The notes beneath the pieces are model-generated. The model was not told the origin of the DNA and did not search any database. It saw nothing but the letters and a program-made list of their open reading frames with translations. The position numbers and the translations under genes were made by a program. Positions 18,701-26,689 of a DNA stretch of 64,000 nt are shown here, in pieces (the stretch's first letter is position 1; every line of letters begins with the position of its first letter). This DNA comes from Stagnimonas sp. (GTDB taxonomy: Bacteria; Pseudomonadota; Gammaproteobacteria; Nevskiales; Nevskiaceae): contig JAUYNO010000059.1 in NCBI GenBank assembly GCA_030696045.1, positions 1-64,000 on the forward strand, given 5' to 3'.

Positions 18701-20914
18701 CTGCCGATGGAAGCCCTGAGCAAGGCGAAATCCCTGCGCGCCATCCTGCACAGACTGGAGTCGCAGCCGCTGCCGACCGCCGCCCCAGTCACCGCTCCGG
18801 CCAGCGCGCCGCCGCCGCCCTTGCCGGGCGCGGCCGTCGACCTGCCACTGCCGCGCTACCTGATCCGCACCCGACCGGCGCCGCTGGACGAGCGCACGGT
18901 CGCCCTCAGCGGCCTGGCCCTGGTGCTGGGCAGCGGCAGTCTCGGCCAGTTGCTGCGCGACCGCCTGGCCGCGCGCGGCCTGCACGCGGTGTTGGTGGAA
19001 GCGCAGGACCCCGCCAGCCTGCGCGCCGCCATCGCCGCCCTGCGCCAGAGCCACGGCCCGCTGCGGGCGCTGCTGCACCTGCACGGCCTGGCCGCGAACG
19101 CGGACGCCGACCGGGCCGAGACCGAGGCGCAGGTACTGCACCTGTTCCACGGTCTGCAGGAAGTCAACGGCGATCTCGCCGCCGCCCACGTGCTGATCGC
19201 CAGCCGCCTGGGCGGCGCCTTCGGCCGCGAGGGCGAGGGTCGCGCCGCCGCCACCGCCGGGGCCGGCAATGGCCTGCTCAACTGCCTGCGCTACGAATTC
19301 CCGCAGGGCCGCCTGCGCGCGGTCGACTTCGGCGACCAGCCGGACGGCTACATCGCCGAGCGCCTGGTCGAAGAACTGTTCGCCGACAACCACGATCCGG
19401 AGGCCGGCTATCGCGACGACCGCCGCCTGCGCGGGGTCACCGTCGAGGCGCCCCTGTCGGCGACCTCGAGCGCCGGCCTGCAACCCGCCGCCGACTGGGT
19501 GGTGCTCGCCACCGGCGGCGCGCGCGGCATCACCGCCGAGCTGCTGCTGGCGATGGCGCGGCCCGGCATGCGCCTGGTGCTGGTCGGCCGCAGTCCGGCA
19601 CCCGGGGCCGAGCCGCCCGAGACGGCCCGCCACGCAGATGCCGGCGCGCTCAAGCAGCAACTGCTGCGTGAGGCGCTGGCGCGCGGTGAGCAGCCGCGCC
19701 CGGCCGACATCGACCGCGAGCTGCGGCGCCTGCTCACCGAGCGCGAGATCCGCCACAACCTCGCGCGGCTCCAGGCCAGCGGCGCCCAGCTCGACTACTT
19801 CGCCTGCGATGCCCGCGACGAGGCCGGCTTCGGCGCCCTGATCGACGGCCTCTACGGCCGTCACGGCCGCATCGACGCGGTGATTCATGCCGCCGGCGTG
19901 ATCGAGGACCGGCGGCTCGCCGACAAGAGCGCCGAGTCCTTCGCGCGGGTGCTGGGCACCAAGCTCGACCCGGCCTGGACCCTGGCGCGCAAGCTCCAGC
20001 CCGGCTCGCTGAAGCTGCTCAGCTTCTTCACCTCGGTCGCCGGCCGCTACGGCAACCTTGGCCAGGGCGACTACGCCGCCGCCAACGAGAGCCTCAACCG
20101 CCTGGCCTGGCAGCTGCAGCGGCGCTGGCCCGCGACCCGGGTGATCGCCTTCAACTGGGGCCCCTGGGACGCCGGCATGGCCAGCGAGCCGGTGAAGGCG
20201 CAGCTGCGCGCGCGCGGCATGGAGCCGATCCCGCTCGCCGACGGCTGCCGCTACTTCCTCGACGAGCTGCGCTGCGGCGCCATCGGCGAGGTCGAGGTGG
20301 TGGCCGGTCGTGGCACCTGGGGGCAGGATGCGGTGCCGGCGCAGCTTGGCGGCGCCGAGGCGACCGTAGTCCATGAGGCACCGCAGTGGCCGCTACTGGT
20401 CGGCGTCCCCGAACTCGGCAGCGGCGGCACCGTGAGCCTGCGGCAGGCGTTTCCGGTCGGTGACGGCAACCCGTCGCTGGTCACCGCGCTGGAGCTGCTG
20501 GCGCAGTTCGTCAGCGCCGCCTGGCCACACTGGATGCTGATGGAACTGGCCGATGCCCGCTTGCTGCTGTCGCCGGTCGCGGGGCAGCCGGTGCAGCTAC
20601 GCGCGCGCGCCGCCAGCCATTCCGAACCGGGACAGCAAGCCGTCAGCCTGGAACTGCTGGGCGCGGACGCCGAGACTCTGGTACGGGTCACCGCCATGTT
20701 GCAGCCCGGCGACCAACTGGCCGCCAGCCAACTGCTGGAGCCGCTGGAGGTCGGCAGCCGACCGCCGGAGGAGACCGTGGTTCGCATCGCCCACTACCGG
20801 CGCAAGCTCGGCGGCCGGCGACTGGTGGCTCAGATCAGCGAAGGCGACGCGACGCCCCCGTTCGCGGCTCCGCTGGATGCCGAGCCCGTCTCCCGCCGGC
20901 GGCCGAAGATCTAG
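12734..20914 (+). CDS. Multidomain Pfa/HglE-like synthase: NPD-NPD-KS-AT-ACP-ACP-ACP-KR-DH-like
   Basis: 2726 residues, ATG after GGGAG. Domains by position: two nitronate-monooxygenase-like (PfaD-type enoyl reductase) folds at about 1-330 and 335-650. The second keeps GRECGGHVGP, the first has GHEAGGEIG without that His. KS follows at about 682-1135 (active Cys870 in DAACASS, His1005 in EAHGTGT, GHTKAAAGTAG), then AT at about 1235-1560 (Ser1344 in GHSYGE). Three ACPs have LGIDSIKRVE serines at 1776, 1873 and 1970, exactly 97 residues apart. KR is at about 2255-2500 (GGARGITAE, Ser in FFTSVAGRYGN, Tyr in QGDYAAAN). The tail at about 2550-2700 resembles a hotdog dehydratase lacking the catalytic His motif. 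Tandem ACPs and the fused PfaD-like part mark the PUFA/HglE-type iterative synthases. DH and PPTase come from the next gene. Confidence 0.9.
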   Translation: MSGQFEIVVVSPAGLGAPDLAVAAGRAGALGLLDLVDTPAEQCAAALESLLRATTGAVGLRLGPAQLEAWPALQTQVGARALTLVLSGGSAIIRAVQTSLAGLASPRLLAEITAVEQLAELPHGLQGLVARGHEAGGEIGDDGSFILLQKLRGRTALPILAQGGIGVHSAAACRVAGAAGVLLDDIALLLPESPLPATHKTELARLNGAECRLFGESAGRPLRAYARPGSAALKAADALQQAFETGALDHAAYTCQRSALLGWQDSQQQLLPLGQAIGLAAGAAAIHGSLAELVAAVRRASSRQIALAAEQGALAEGGALARAHGCRYPIAQGPMTRVSDHAGFAAAVAEGGALPFLALALMRGPQVAELLQTTRAQAGGRAWGVGLLGFIPEALRQEQCAAIWDCPPPFALIAGGRPDQAAEFEARGIRTYIHAPAPALLKLYLEQGARRFVFEGRECGGHVGPLSSFALWGQMIELLLAEVPAGAEQEVQLLFAGGIHDALSSAMVAAMAAPLVARGMKVGVLMGTAYLFTEEIVASGAVVPGFQAEALRCQRTVNLESGPGHATRCVDTDFARDFLDTRRRLLAEGQSVEAVRDALEALNLGRLRIASKGLDRGRDGALAPVADAAQRREGMYMIGQVATLRERVLSIGVLHREVSEESQALLAGALPARTAKPAARPSDVAIVGIGLVLPGANDAAEYWDNLLQQRSVIREVPESRWDWRLYFDENPKARDKIYSRWGGFLDEIRFDPTRFGIPPKSMKSIDPAQILSLEAASRALADAGLAQGGYDRETTSIVLGASGGSGDLGAQYALRAELPRYVENLSAEAWDRLPEWTEESFAGTLLNVAAGRIANRLDFGGINCTVDAACASSLAAIAMAVQELENGNSSLVLAGGFDTTQSAYAYTAFAKTSALSASGQARSFDQAADGIVISEGVAMVALKRLADAERDGDRIYAVIKAVAGSSDGKALGLTAPRSEGQVRALDRAYAKAGFAPASLGLIEAHGTGTAVGDRAEAQTIRRALETSGARPQSVALGSVKTLLGHTKAAAGTAGLVKVALALHHRSLPPHAGVENPIDTLADAASPAYLLRQPRPWLTPVGHPRRGAASAFGFGGTNFHAVLEEYAPAGQASGPPGAGRWPSELFLFRARDAATLVTELGALLAQLGEHSRIPLAELALSLASQAESRGRLPVALALVAADRGTLARALDAVLAHLREGKPLPQISSLGIRLNLAVPATEPQIAFLFPGQGAQQLDMGREAVLYFEEVRQALEFADHCLRLELPAGLSQHMLPPSAYDATREAEQQRALTDTRVAQPAIGALSLGYLRLAERLGLQASASAGHSYGEYSALMAAGVIAPEDFLRLSAARGAAMAAAASGSPGAMAAVQGRREQIAAHLVRFPGVLIANHNAPEQSVISGPRAAVEAAVAALTEAGLRAVPLAVSGAFHTELVAAAKAPLAAAIQATPFRPARYPVYSNSTARPYPDRPAEMQQQLDAHLLSSVEFVAEIEAMQAAGCALFVELGPRGICANMARQTLAGRPAQAVSLDGNGGGLRGLLLGLAEVFVAGAAWRPSALFAGRGLRPLSSAQRAELAQALPSPRHLWMVSGGCARPVGDPLVRTGAQPALTLASREAARAALVSTAPAPTVMAPLTTTPTITTGATMTGALSSEALIAYQQTMRQFLSLQERVMQQALGGLAAPTGAAALPVAVASLSAVPAPAPQASPVIASTPATAAVSAGPDAQTLLLGLVAERTGYPVEMLGLDADLEADLGIDSIKRVEVLGAFRKAHAGAAGLPMEALSKAKSLRAILAALPAQAAAAASVAAPVPAPAASSDSVDAKALLLGLVAERTGYPVEMLGLDADLEADLGIDSIKRVEVLGAFRKQHAGAAGLPMESLSKAKSLRAILAALPAQTPVPTRVAAAEPPPAASTPSADAQGLLLSLVAERTGYPVEMLGLDADLEADLGIDSIKRVEVLGAFRKLHAGAAGLPMEALSKAKSLRAILHRLESQPLPTAAPVTAPASAPPPPLPGAAVDLPLPRYLIRTRPAPLDERTVALSGLALVLGSGSLGQLLRDRLAARGLHAVLVEAQDPASLRAAIAALRQSHGPLRALLHLHGLAANADADRAETEAQVLHLFHGLQEVNGDLAAAHVLIASRLGGAFGREGEGRAAATAGAGNGLLNCLRYEFPQGRLRAVDFGDQPDGYIAERLVEELFADNHDPEAGYRDDRRLRGVTVEAPLSATSSAGLQPAADWVVLATGGARGITAELLLAMARPGMRLVLVGRSPAPGAEPPETARHADAGALKQQLLREALARGEQPRPADIDRELRRLLTEREIRHNLARLQASGAQLDYFACDARDEAGFGALIDGLYGRHGRIDAVIHAAGVIEDRRLADKSAESFARVLGTKLDPAWTLARKLQPGSLKLLSFFTSVAGRYGNLGQGDYAAANESLNRLAWQLQRRWPATRVIAFNWGPWDAGMASEPVKAQLRARGMEPIPLADGCRYFLDELRCGAIGEVEVVAGRGTWGQDAVPAQLGGAEATVVHEAPQWPLLVGVPELGSGGTVSLRQAFPVGDGNPSLVTALELLAQFVSAAWPHWMLMELADARLLLSPVAGQPVQLRARAASHSEPGQQAVSLELLGADAETLVRVTAMLQPGDQLAASQLLEPLEVGSRPPEETVVRIAHYRRKLGGRRLVAQISEGDATPPFAAPLDAEPVSRRRPKI

Positions 20915-20917
20915 GCC

Positions 20918-23900
20918 ATGAGCCCGGCGCTCGACATCGCCATCGTCGGCATGGCCGGCTGCTACCCGCGTGCGCGCGGCATCCGTCAGTACTGGCAGAA
21001 CATCCTCGACAAGGTCGATGCGGTAGCCGAGGCCGAGCCGGAATGGATCGGCCCCTACTACGAAGAGAACACCCAGGCCGAGGACCGCATCTACACCACC
21101 CGTGGCGGCTTCCTGCGCGATCTCGCCTGGGTCGATCCGCTCGCCCATGGGGTTATGCCCAGCGTCGCCGCCGGCGCCGATCCCGACCATCTGCTGGCCC
21201 TGCACTACGCCGGCGAGGCGCTGGCCGATGCCGGCTATCTGCACCGCGACTTCCAGCGCGAGCGCGCCGGCGTGATGCTCGGCCGTGGCACCTACGGCAA
21301 CCGCGCGCTGGCCAGCACCATGACCCGCAACCTGTTCCTCGACCAGGCGATGGCGATGGTGCAGGGGCTGCGGCCGGATTTCAGCGGCGCCGATCTCGTG
21401 CGGCTGAAGGACGCTTTCAAGGCTCAGTTGCCGCCGTTCCAGGCCGAGCACATCGGCGTGCTCACGCCCAATGCCATCGCCGGCCTGATCTGCAACCGCT
21501 TCAACCTGATGGGGCCGAGCTGCATCGTCGACGCCGCCTGCGCCTCCTCGCTGATCGCGCTGGAACAGGCGATCAACCAGCTGCGCCACGGCCATTGCGA
21601 TCTGATGATCACCGGCGGCATCCACGCCCACACGCCGCCGCAGATTTTCATCCAGTTCTGCCGCATCAATGCGCTGGCGCGCGGCCAGCTGCGGCCGTTC
21701 CAGGAAGGCGCCGACGGCACCCTGCTCGGCGAGGGCCTGGGCCTGCTGGTGCTCAAGCGCCGGGCCGACGCCGAGCGCGATGGCGACAAGATTTATGCGC
21801 TGATCCAGGGCATCGGCTCGGCCAGCGATGGCCGCGCCAAGGGCCTGCTGGCGCCGCGTCTGGAAGGCGAGGTGCTGGCGCTGCGCCGTGCCTACGAGAG
21901 CAGCGGCATCGACCCCGCCAGCCTCGGCTTCATCGAGGCGCACGGCACCGGCACCGCGCTCGGCGATGCCACCGAGGTGCAGGCCCTGGCCGAGGTCTTC
22001 GGCCATCGCGGTGCCGGCGCCCACATCGGCCTCTCGGCGGTGAAGTCGATGATCGGCCACTGCATGCCCGCCAGCGGCTCGGCGGCGCTCATCAAGGCCG
22101 CGCTGGCCCTGCACCACCGCGTGCTGCCGCCGATGCTCTGCGAGCGGCCGGACCCGGCACTGAAGCTGGAGCAGACGCCGTTCTACATCCTCAACGAGGC
22201 CCGGCCCTGGGTCCACGGCGGACCCGCGCCGCGCCGCGCCGGCGTCAATGCCTTCGGCTTCGGCGGCATCAACAGCCATGTGGTCCTGGAGGAGTATGTG
22301 CCGGCCCGGCCGGTACAGGCGCAGGTGCTGCACCGGCCCAGCGGCGGCGAGCTGCTGCTGGTCGCCGCCGACTCGGTCGCGGCCCTGCGCGAGCGCGTCG
22401 CCCTGCTGCACCTGCACCTGGCCGCACCCGGCGCTGAGCTCGCCGCCATCGCCCAGGCCAGCGCCGCGCACGCAGCGGGCAGCCATAGGCTGGCGCTGGT
22501 CGCCGCCGATGCGGCCGAGGCGCTGGGCAAGCTAGCCACCGCGCTGGAAAAACTCGGCGACGGCAGCCAGCCGTTCAAGACCCGCAACGGCATCCACTAC
22601 GGAGTCGGTGCCGCGCCGGGAAAGCTCTGCTTCCTGTTCCCCGGCGAGGGCTCGCAATACCCCGGCATGCTGGCCGAGGTCTGCTCGCAGTGGCCGGTGG
22701 TGCGCGAGTGGTTCGACATCATCGAAGCCGGCGCGATGGAACGCGGCGCGCCCTCGCGGGCGCAGGCGCTGTTCCCGCCGCCCAGCGTGCTGAGCAGCGA
22801 GGCGCGCCAGGCGCTGGAAGCGCAGCTCTACGAGGGCGACACCGCCGCCGAGAGCGTGTTCGCCGCCAGCCTGGGCCTGCAATCCTTCTACGACGCCTTG
22901 GGCCTGGTGCCGCAGGCCATGCTGGGGCATTCCACCGGCGAGAACACCGCGCTCTCGGCCTGGTGCGACAGCCACCGCCACAACCGCGCGCAGGTGGTGG
23001 CCGCGATCCGCGAGGTCAATGCCCGCTACCGCGCGCTGGAAGCAGAAGGCCGCATCGCCCAGGGCACGCTGCTCACCGTCGGCGCCCTCGACGCCGAAAG
23101 CCGCGCCGCGCTGCTCGCCGACCTGGGCGGCATGCTGGTGGCGATGGACAACTGCCCCAATCAGCTGGTGCTGTTCGGCAGCGCCGAGCAGGCCGAGGCG
23201 GTGCGCGAGCGACTGTCGCCGCAAGGCGCGATCTGCGCCGCCCTGCCCTTCGGCCGCGCCTACCACACGCCGCTGTTCGCGCCGATGGCCGAGGCGGTGC
23301 GCGCCTACTATCCGACGCTGCAATTGCAGCCGCGCGAGGACATCAGCCTCTACAGCGCCTGCAGCGTCGCGCCCTTTCCGCGCGCGCTCGACGGCATCGT
23401 CGCGCTCACCGCCGAGCAATGGCGGCGGCCGGTGCGTTTCAGCGAGACGCTGCAACGCCTCTACGAGGACGGCTACCGGGTGTTCCTGGAAGTCGGTCCC
23501 AGCGCCAATCTCACCGCCTTCGTCGAGGACACGCTGCGCGGTCGGCCCGGCCTGCTGGCCCTGGCCAGCGACAGCCGCCGCAAGTCCGGCACGCTGCAAC
23601 TGCAACAAACCCTGGCGCAGCTGTTCGCGGCCGGCATCGCCTTCGATGGCACCGCGCTGTTCGCGGCGCGCGCGCTCCCCGAAGTTGATCTAGCCGCGCC
23701 ACCGCCGGTGCTGAAGCAATCCGGCATGCAGCTGAAGCTGCTGATGCCGGAGCTGAAGCTGCCGGAGGAATTCCGCCGGCCGCTGCCGACAACAGCTGCC
23801 ACACCGTCGGCGGCAGTGCACGATGCACAGGCGGAGCCGGTGCCCAGCAGCGAAGACGCCCGCAACGCCGCTTTGCGCATGCACTTCTCGCTGATGCAGG

Positions 23901-25789
23901 AGTTTCTCGACTCGCAGGCGCGGGTGCTGGGGCTGGCCGGACTAGTCCTTCCCCCTCGCGGGGATGCGCTCGCCGACCATGCCCCCTCAGCGAAGTCCCC
24001 CCTCCCCCTACCCCCTCCCACGAGGGGAGGGGGAAATGGTTCTGGCGCGGTTCGCTATCCCCTGCTCGGCGAGATCACCGCTCGCTCGGAGCAGGGCCTC
24101 GACGCCGAGCGGGTGCTCGATCTCGCCAGCGACCTGTTCCTGCGCGACCACGCCATCGGCACCGCACCGACGCCACGCGACCCCGGCCTGCTGCCACTGC
24201 CGGTACTGCCATTCACCTTCAGCATGGAGCTGATCGCCGAGGCCGCCGCCGCGCTCTGCGAGGGCGAGGGACTGAAAGTCATCGGCATCGACCAGGCGCG
24301 TGGCAGCCGCTGGCTGGCGCTGGACTCGGGCCGCCTGCGGCTGCGCATCCGCGCCGAGCGCCTGCCCGGTCGCGCCGGCGAGCACGGCAGCCACCAGCGC
24401 ATCGCCTGCCGCATCCACGCCCCCGACGAGGGCAATGCGCCCGGCGGACTGCTGGTATTCGAAGGCGAGGTACTACTCGCCAGGCAGTATCCGGCGCCAC
24501 CGCCGCTGGCCGCGCGCCGGCAGCCGCTGCAGGCGACGCGCCTGCACCGGCCGGGCAGCATCTACCGGCACGGCATGTTCCACGGCCCGCGCCTGCAGGG
24601 CTGCACCGGCATCGAGGGCTGGAACGCCGAGGGCATGGATGCCGAACTGAGCGCGCTACCGGTGCACGACTACTTCCGCGACCAGCCGGCGCCGAGCTTC
24701 CAGTTCGACGCTGCCCTGCTCGACGCCGCCGGCCAGCTCGCCGGCTTCTGGCTGCGCGAGCAGTACCCCGAGCAGGTGCTGAACTGCTTCCCCTACCGGG
24801 TGCGCAGCCTGCGCCTGTACGGCCCGCCGCCCGCCGCCGGCCCCGGCCTGCGCTGCCAGGGCGCCATCCGCCTGGACGGCGAGACCCAGCTGGAGGCGCG
24901 CTGGGATATCACCGGCCGCGACGGTCGCCTGCTGATGTCGGCCGAAGGCTGGGAGGACCGGGTGTTCACGGTGCCGGACCGCCTGCACGCCTTCCGTCAG
25001 CAGGCCACGGCGCTGAGCGAGCCCGTGCTGCGCGAGCAGCTACCGCCGGAGCTCTGCCTGCGCCGGCTGGCGCCGCTGCCCGAAGGCCTGCTCGACGAGG
25101 GCGGTGCGATCTGGAAGCGGGTCACCGCCCACCAGGTGCTGAGCGCGGCCGAGCGCGCCTGCTGGTATGCGCTGCCGGCACAGGGTCCGCGTCGCGAGGA
25201 ATGGCTGATGGGCCGGCTCGCCGCCAAGGACGCCGCGCTCGACTGGATCCGCCTGCGCCACGGACTGTCGCTGGCCCCCGCCGATATCGAGATCCTGGCC
25301 CTGGCCAGCGGCCAGCCCCGGGTGCGCTGCGCGGCGCTGGGCGACCGGCTGCCGCCCGCGATCTCGCTGTCGCACAGCCAGCGCTGGGCCTGCGCGGCGG
25401 CCAGCGATCCCGGCGTCGCCGTGGGCATCGACTACCAGCGCCTGGACCGCCTCGACGACGAGCAGCGCCTGGCCGCCACCTTCTCCGCCACCGAGCAACT
25501 GCTGCTGACCGGGGCCCAGCCGGGCAGCGAGCGGCGACGCCACACCGCGGCCCTCTGGTGCGCCAAGGAGGCCGCCGCCAAGGCCGCCGGCACCGGCCTC
25601 GGCGGCCGGCCGCAGGACTGGGTCGTCGTCGCCGCCCAGCTCGACCCGCGCGGCGGCTCGCCCACGGTGGCGCGGGTGCGCCACGGCGAGCAGGACTACG
25701 ACGTGGCGCTGCACTTCGAGTCCGACGCTGCCGTGCTCGCACTCTGCGTAACCACCGACACGGTGCCGGCCGTGGCGGTGTCGAATTGA
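20918..25789 (+). CDS. Multidomain synthase partner: KS-AT-DH-phosphopantetheinyl transferase
   Basis: 1623 residues, starting 3 bases after the first synthase stops. KS at about 1-470 (Cys208 in DAACASS, His342 in EAHGTGT, His in SMIGHCMPASG), so it looks catalytically competent rather than a chain-length factor. AT at about 565-880 (LFPGEGSQYPGM; Ser672 in GHSTGE). A linker at about 1010-1040 is encoded by a palindromic repeat. Dehydratase at about 1050-1340 has His1078 in RDHAIG and Asp1269 in LLDAAGQ, the paired catalytic motifs of PKS dehydratases. The 4'-phosphopantetheinyl transferase at about 1425-1600 has VGIDYQRLDR and WCAKEAAAK, with metal-binding Asp and Glu. It carries no ACP, so its KS, AT and DH must use the ACPs of the first synthase, which its own PPTase can activate. 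Confidence 0.9.
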   Translation: MSPALDIAIVGMAGCYPRARGIRQYWQNILDKVDAVAEAEPEWIGPYYEENTQAEDRIYTTRGGFLRDLAWVDPLAHGVMPSVAAGADPDHLLALHYAGEALADAGYLHRDFQRERAGVMLGRGTYGNRALASTMTRNLFLDQAMAMVQGLRPDFSGADLVRLKDAFKAQLPPFQAEHIGVLTPNAIAGLICNRFNLMGPSCIVDAACASSLIALEQAINQLRHGHCDLMITGGIHAHTPPQIFIQFCRINALARGQLRPFQEGADGTLLGEGLGLLVLKRRADAERDGDKIYALIQGIGSASDGRAKGLLAPRLEGEVLALRRAYESSGIDPASLGFIEAHGTGTALGDATEVQALAEVFGHRGAGAHIGLSAVKSMIGHCMPASGSAALIKAALALHHRVLPPMLCERPDPALKLEQTPFYILNEARPWVHGGPAPRRAGVNAFGFGGINSHVVLEEYVPARPVQAQVLHRPSGGELLLVAADSVAALRERVALLHLHLAAPGAELAAIAQASAAHAAGSHRLALVAADAAEALGKLATALEKLGDGSQPFKTRNGIHYGVGAAPGKLCFLFPGEGSQYPGMLAEVCSQWPVVREWFDIIEAGAMERGAPSRAQALFPPPSVLSSEARQALEAQLYEGDTAAESVFAASLGLQSFYDALGLVPQAMLGHSTGENTALSAWCDSHRHNRAQVVAAIREVNARYRALEAEGRIAQGTLLTVGALDAESRAALLADLGGMLVAMDNCPNQLVLFGSAEQAEAVRERLSPQGAICAALPFGRAYHTPLFAPMAEAVRAYYPTLQLQPREDISLYSACSVAPFPRALDGIVALTAEQWRRPVRFSETLQRLYEDGYRVFLEVGPSANLTAFVEDTLRGRPGLLALASDSRRKSGTLQLQQTLAQLFAAGIAFDGTALFAARALPEVDLAAPPPVLKQSGMQLKLLMPELKLPEEFRRPLPTTAATPSAAVHDAQAEPVPSSEDARNAALRMHFSLMQEFLDSQARVLGLAGLVLPPRGDALADHAPSAKSPLPLPPPTRGGGNGSGAVRYPLLGEITARSEQGLDAERVLDLASDLFLRDHAIGTAPTPRDPGLLPLPVLPFTFSMELIAEAAAALCEGEGLKVIGIDQARGSRWLALDSGRLRLRIRAERLPGRAGEHGSHQRIACRIHAPDEGNAPGGLLVFEGEVLLARQYPAPPPLAARRQPLQATRLHRPGSIYRHGMFHGPRLQGCTGIEGWNAEGMDAELSALPVHDYFRDQPAPSFQFDAALLDAAGQLAGFWLREQYPEQVLNCFPYRVRSLRLYGPPPAAGPGLRCQGAIRLDGETQLEARWDITGRDGRLLMSAEGWEDRVFTVPDRLHAFRQQATALSEPVLREQLPPELCLRRLAPLPEGLLDEGGAIWKRVTAHQVLSAAERACWYALPAQGPRREEWLMGRLAAKDAALDWIRLRHGLSLAPADIEILALASGQPRVRCAALGDRLPPAISLSHSQRWACAAASDPGVAVGIDYQRLDRLDDEQRLAATFSATEQLLLTGAQPGSERRRHTAALWCAKEAAAKAAGTGLGGRPQDWVVVAAQLDPRGGSPTVARVRHGEQDYDVALHFESDAAVLALCVTTDTVPAVAVSN
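23946..24036. repeat. Palindromic GC-rich repeat embedded in the coding sequence of the second synthase
   Basis: The segment contains the hairpin CCCCCTCCC (24011-24019) / GGGAGGGGG (24025-24033) preceded by a C-rich tract. It is the same kind of sequence as the intergenic palindromes near 25840, 26210, 29650, 57610 and 58000. Here it is read through in frame and encodes a Pro/Gly-rich linker (LPLPPPTRGGG) between AT and DH. It looks like an inserted dispersed repeat kept because it falls in a tolerant linker. Confidence 0.75.
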
Positions 25790-26250
25790 GCATGGCCATG
25801 TTGCTGATCGCCCCCAGTTGCTCATCGCGCCGGTTCCCCTCTCCCCTTGTGGGAGAGGGGTTAGGGGAGAGGGGGGCTTTTGACGTTGATGTTGTCTCGC
25901 CTTATCGCGCTTGCGCGCTCGGCCTGGGTTTCTTCCGGGCGTTTAGCTGGGTCGCCTTCCGCGGGAGTCCCTTTTCTTTGCTTGTGCAAAGAAAAGGAAC
26001 CAAAAGAAAGCACACCCTGTTCGGCGGTCCCTGCGGGACTGCCCTGCGATGCTCGGCCCCAAGGGGCCGCTCGCGAACTCGGCGCCCTATAGGCGCCTCA
26101 AACAAGCGCTCGCTGTTATCCCCCTTGGGTCCTGCGCTTCTCGGCGCCTCTCAAGGGAACCCTGTACGTCAAAAGCACTGCGCTCCGCGCAGCACCCCTC
26201 TCCCCTACCCCTCTCCCACAAGGGGAGAGGGGAAAGAATTTCTTGATAGC
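25790..26250 (+). repeat. Dispersed repeat, copy A, flanked by CCCCTCTCCC palindromes
   Basis: A non-coding stretch after the second synthase. It starts with a hairpin CCCCTCTCCC / GGGAGAGGGG (25836-25845 / 25851-25860) and holds a core at about 25905-26160 with the stem CTTTTCTTTGC / GCAAAGAAAAG (25971-25981 / 25986-25996). It ends with another CCCCTCTCCC hairpin (26208-26217 / 26223-26232). The core recurs in inverted orientation at about 26316-26568 and again at 57600-57970. Open frames across it are shared by the copies but look spurious. No transposase is present, so this is a non-autonomous dispersed element. Confidence 0.85.
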
Positions 26251-26689
26251 GCGATGTCGGCGAAGCCGACGAGCCTGACGCTGTTGATGTGGCTTTTGAT
26301 GTGCCCGGGCCCCTTGAGAGGCGCCGAGAAGCGCAGGGCTCCGGGGGTATGGAAGTGGCCGACTGTCCGAACCGCCTATAGGGCGGTGAGTTCGGCCACG
26401 TCCCCCGGAGACCGAGCATCGCAGGGAACCCGCGCAGCGGGCGCCGAACAGGGTGTGCTTTCTTTTGGTTCCTTTTCTTTGCACAAGCAAAGAAAAGGGA
26501 CTCCCGCGGAAGGCGACCCCGACTGCAAACCGGGAGAGAACACGCCGAGCGCGCAAGCGCGATTGGCTAAGCAAGCAAACAGCAAAAGTCCCCCTCTCTC
26601 CCTAACCCTCTCCCACCAAGGGAGAGGGGACTGGGTGCGCCAGGCCGCGCGCCGCGCGTCTCTCAACTTTCCAAGCTCCTGAGCCCACC
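26251..26689 (-). repeat. Dispersed repeat, copy B, inverted relative to copy A
   Basis: The same element as copy A on the opposite strand: the stem CTTTTCTTTGC / GCAAAGAAAAG is at 26472-26482 / 26487-26497, with matching flanks on both sides. With copy A it forms an inverted repeat with arms of about 250 bp (roughly 25905-26160 against 26316-26568), capable of a large cruciform or RNA hairpin. It ends in a CCTCTCCCacc-type palindrome at about 26600-26630, after which the next gene starts. It separates the synthase genes from the second hydrolase group and may block read-through. Confidence 0.85.

Noticed and set aside
17990-18750. Tandem 291-base repeats considered as a CRISPR-like or satellite array
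   Set aside because: The units are in frame and encode carrier-protein domains; there are no short repeats with spacers.
17876-20374. Second long minus-strand frame opposite the ACP-KR part
   Set aside because: Same cause; the repeated GIDSIKRVE motifs on the plus strand explain the repeats seen in it.
12734-25789. Identification as an EPA or DHA (omega-3) synthase
   Set aside because: Domain order and lack of a FabA-like dehydratase pair and chain-length factor do not fit the characterised EPA/DHA systems; a product name cannot be supported.
25201-26682. Open frame running from the PPTase end across the inverted repeats
   Set aside because: Its first part is out of frame with the PPTase domain, and the rest is repeat sequence whose frames recur in other copies as chance readings.
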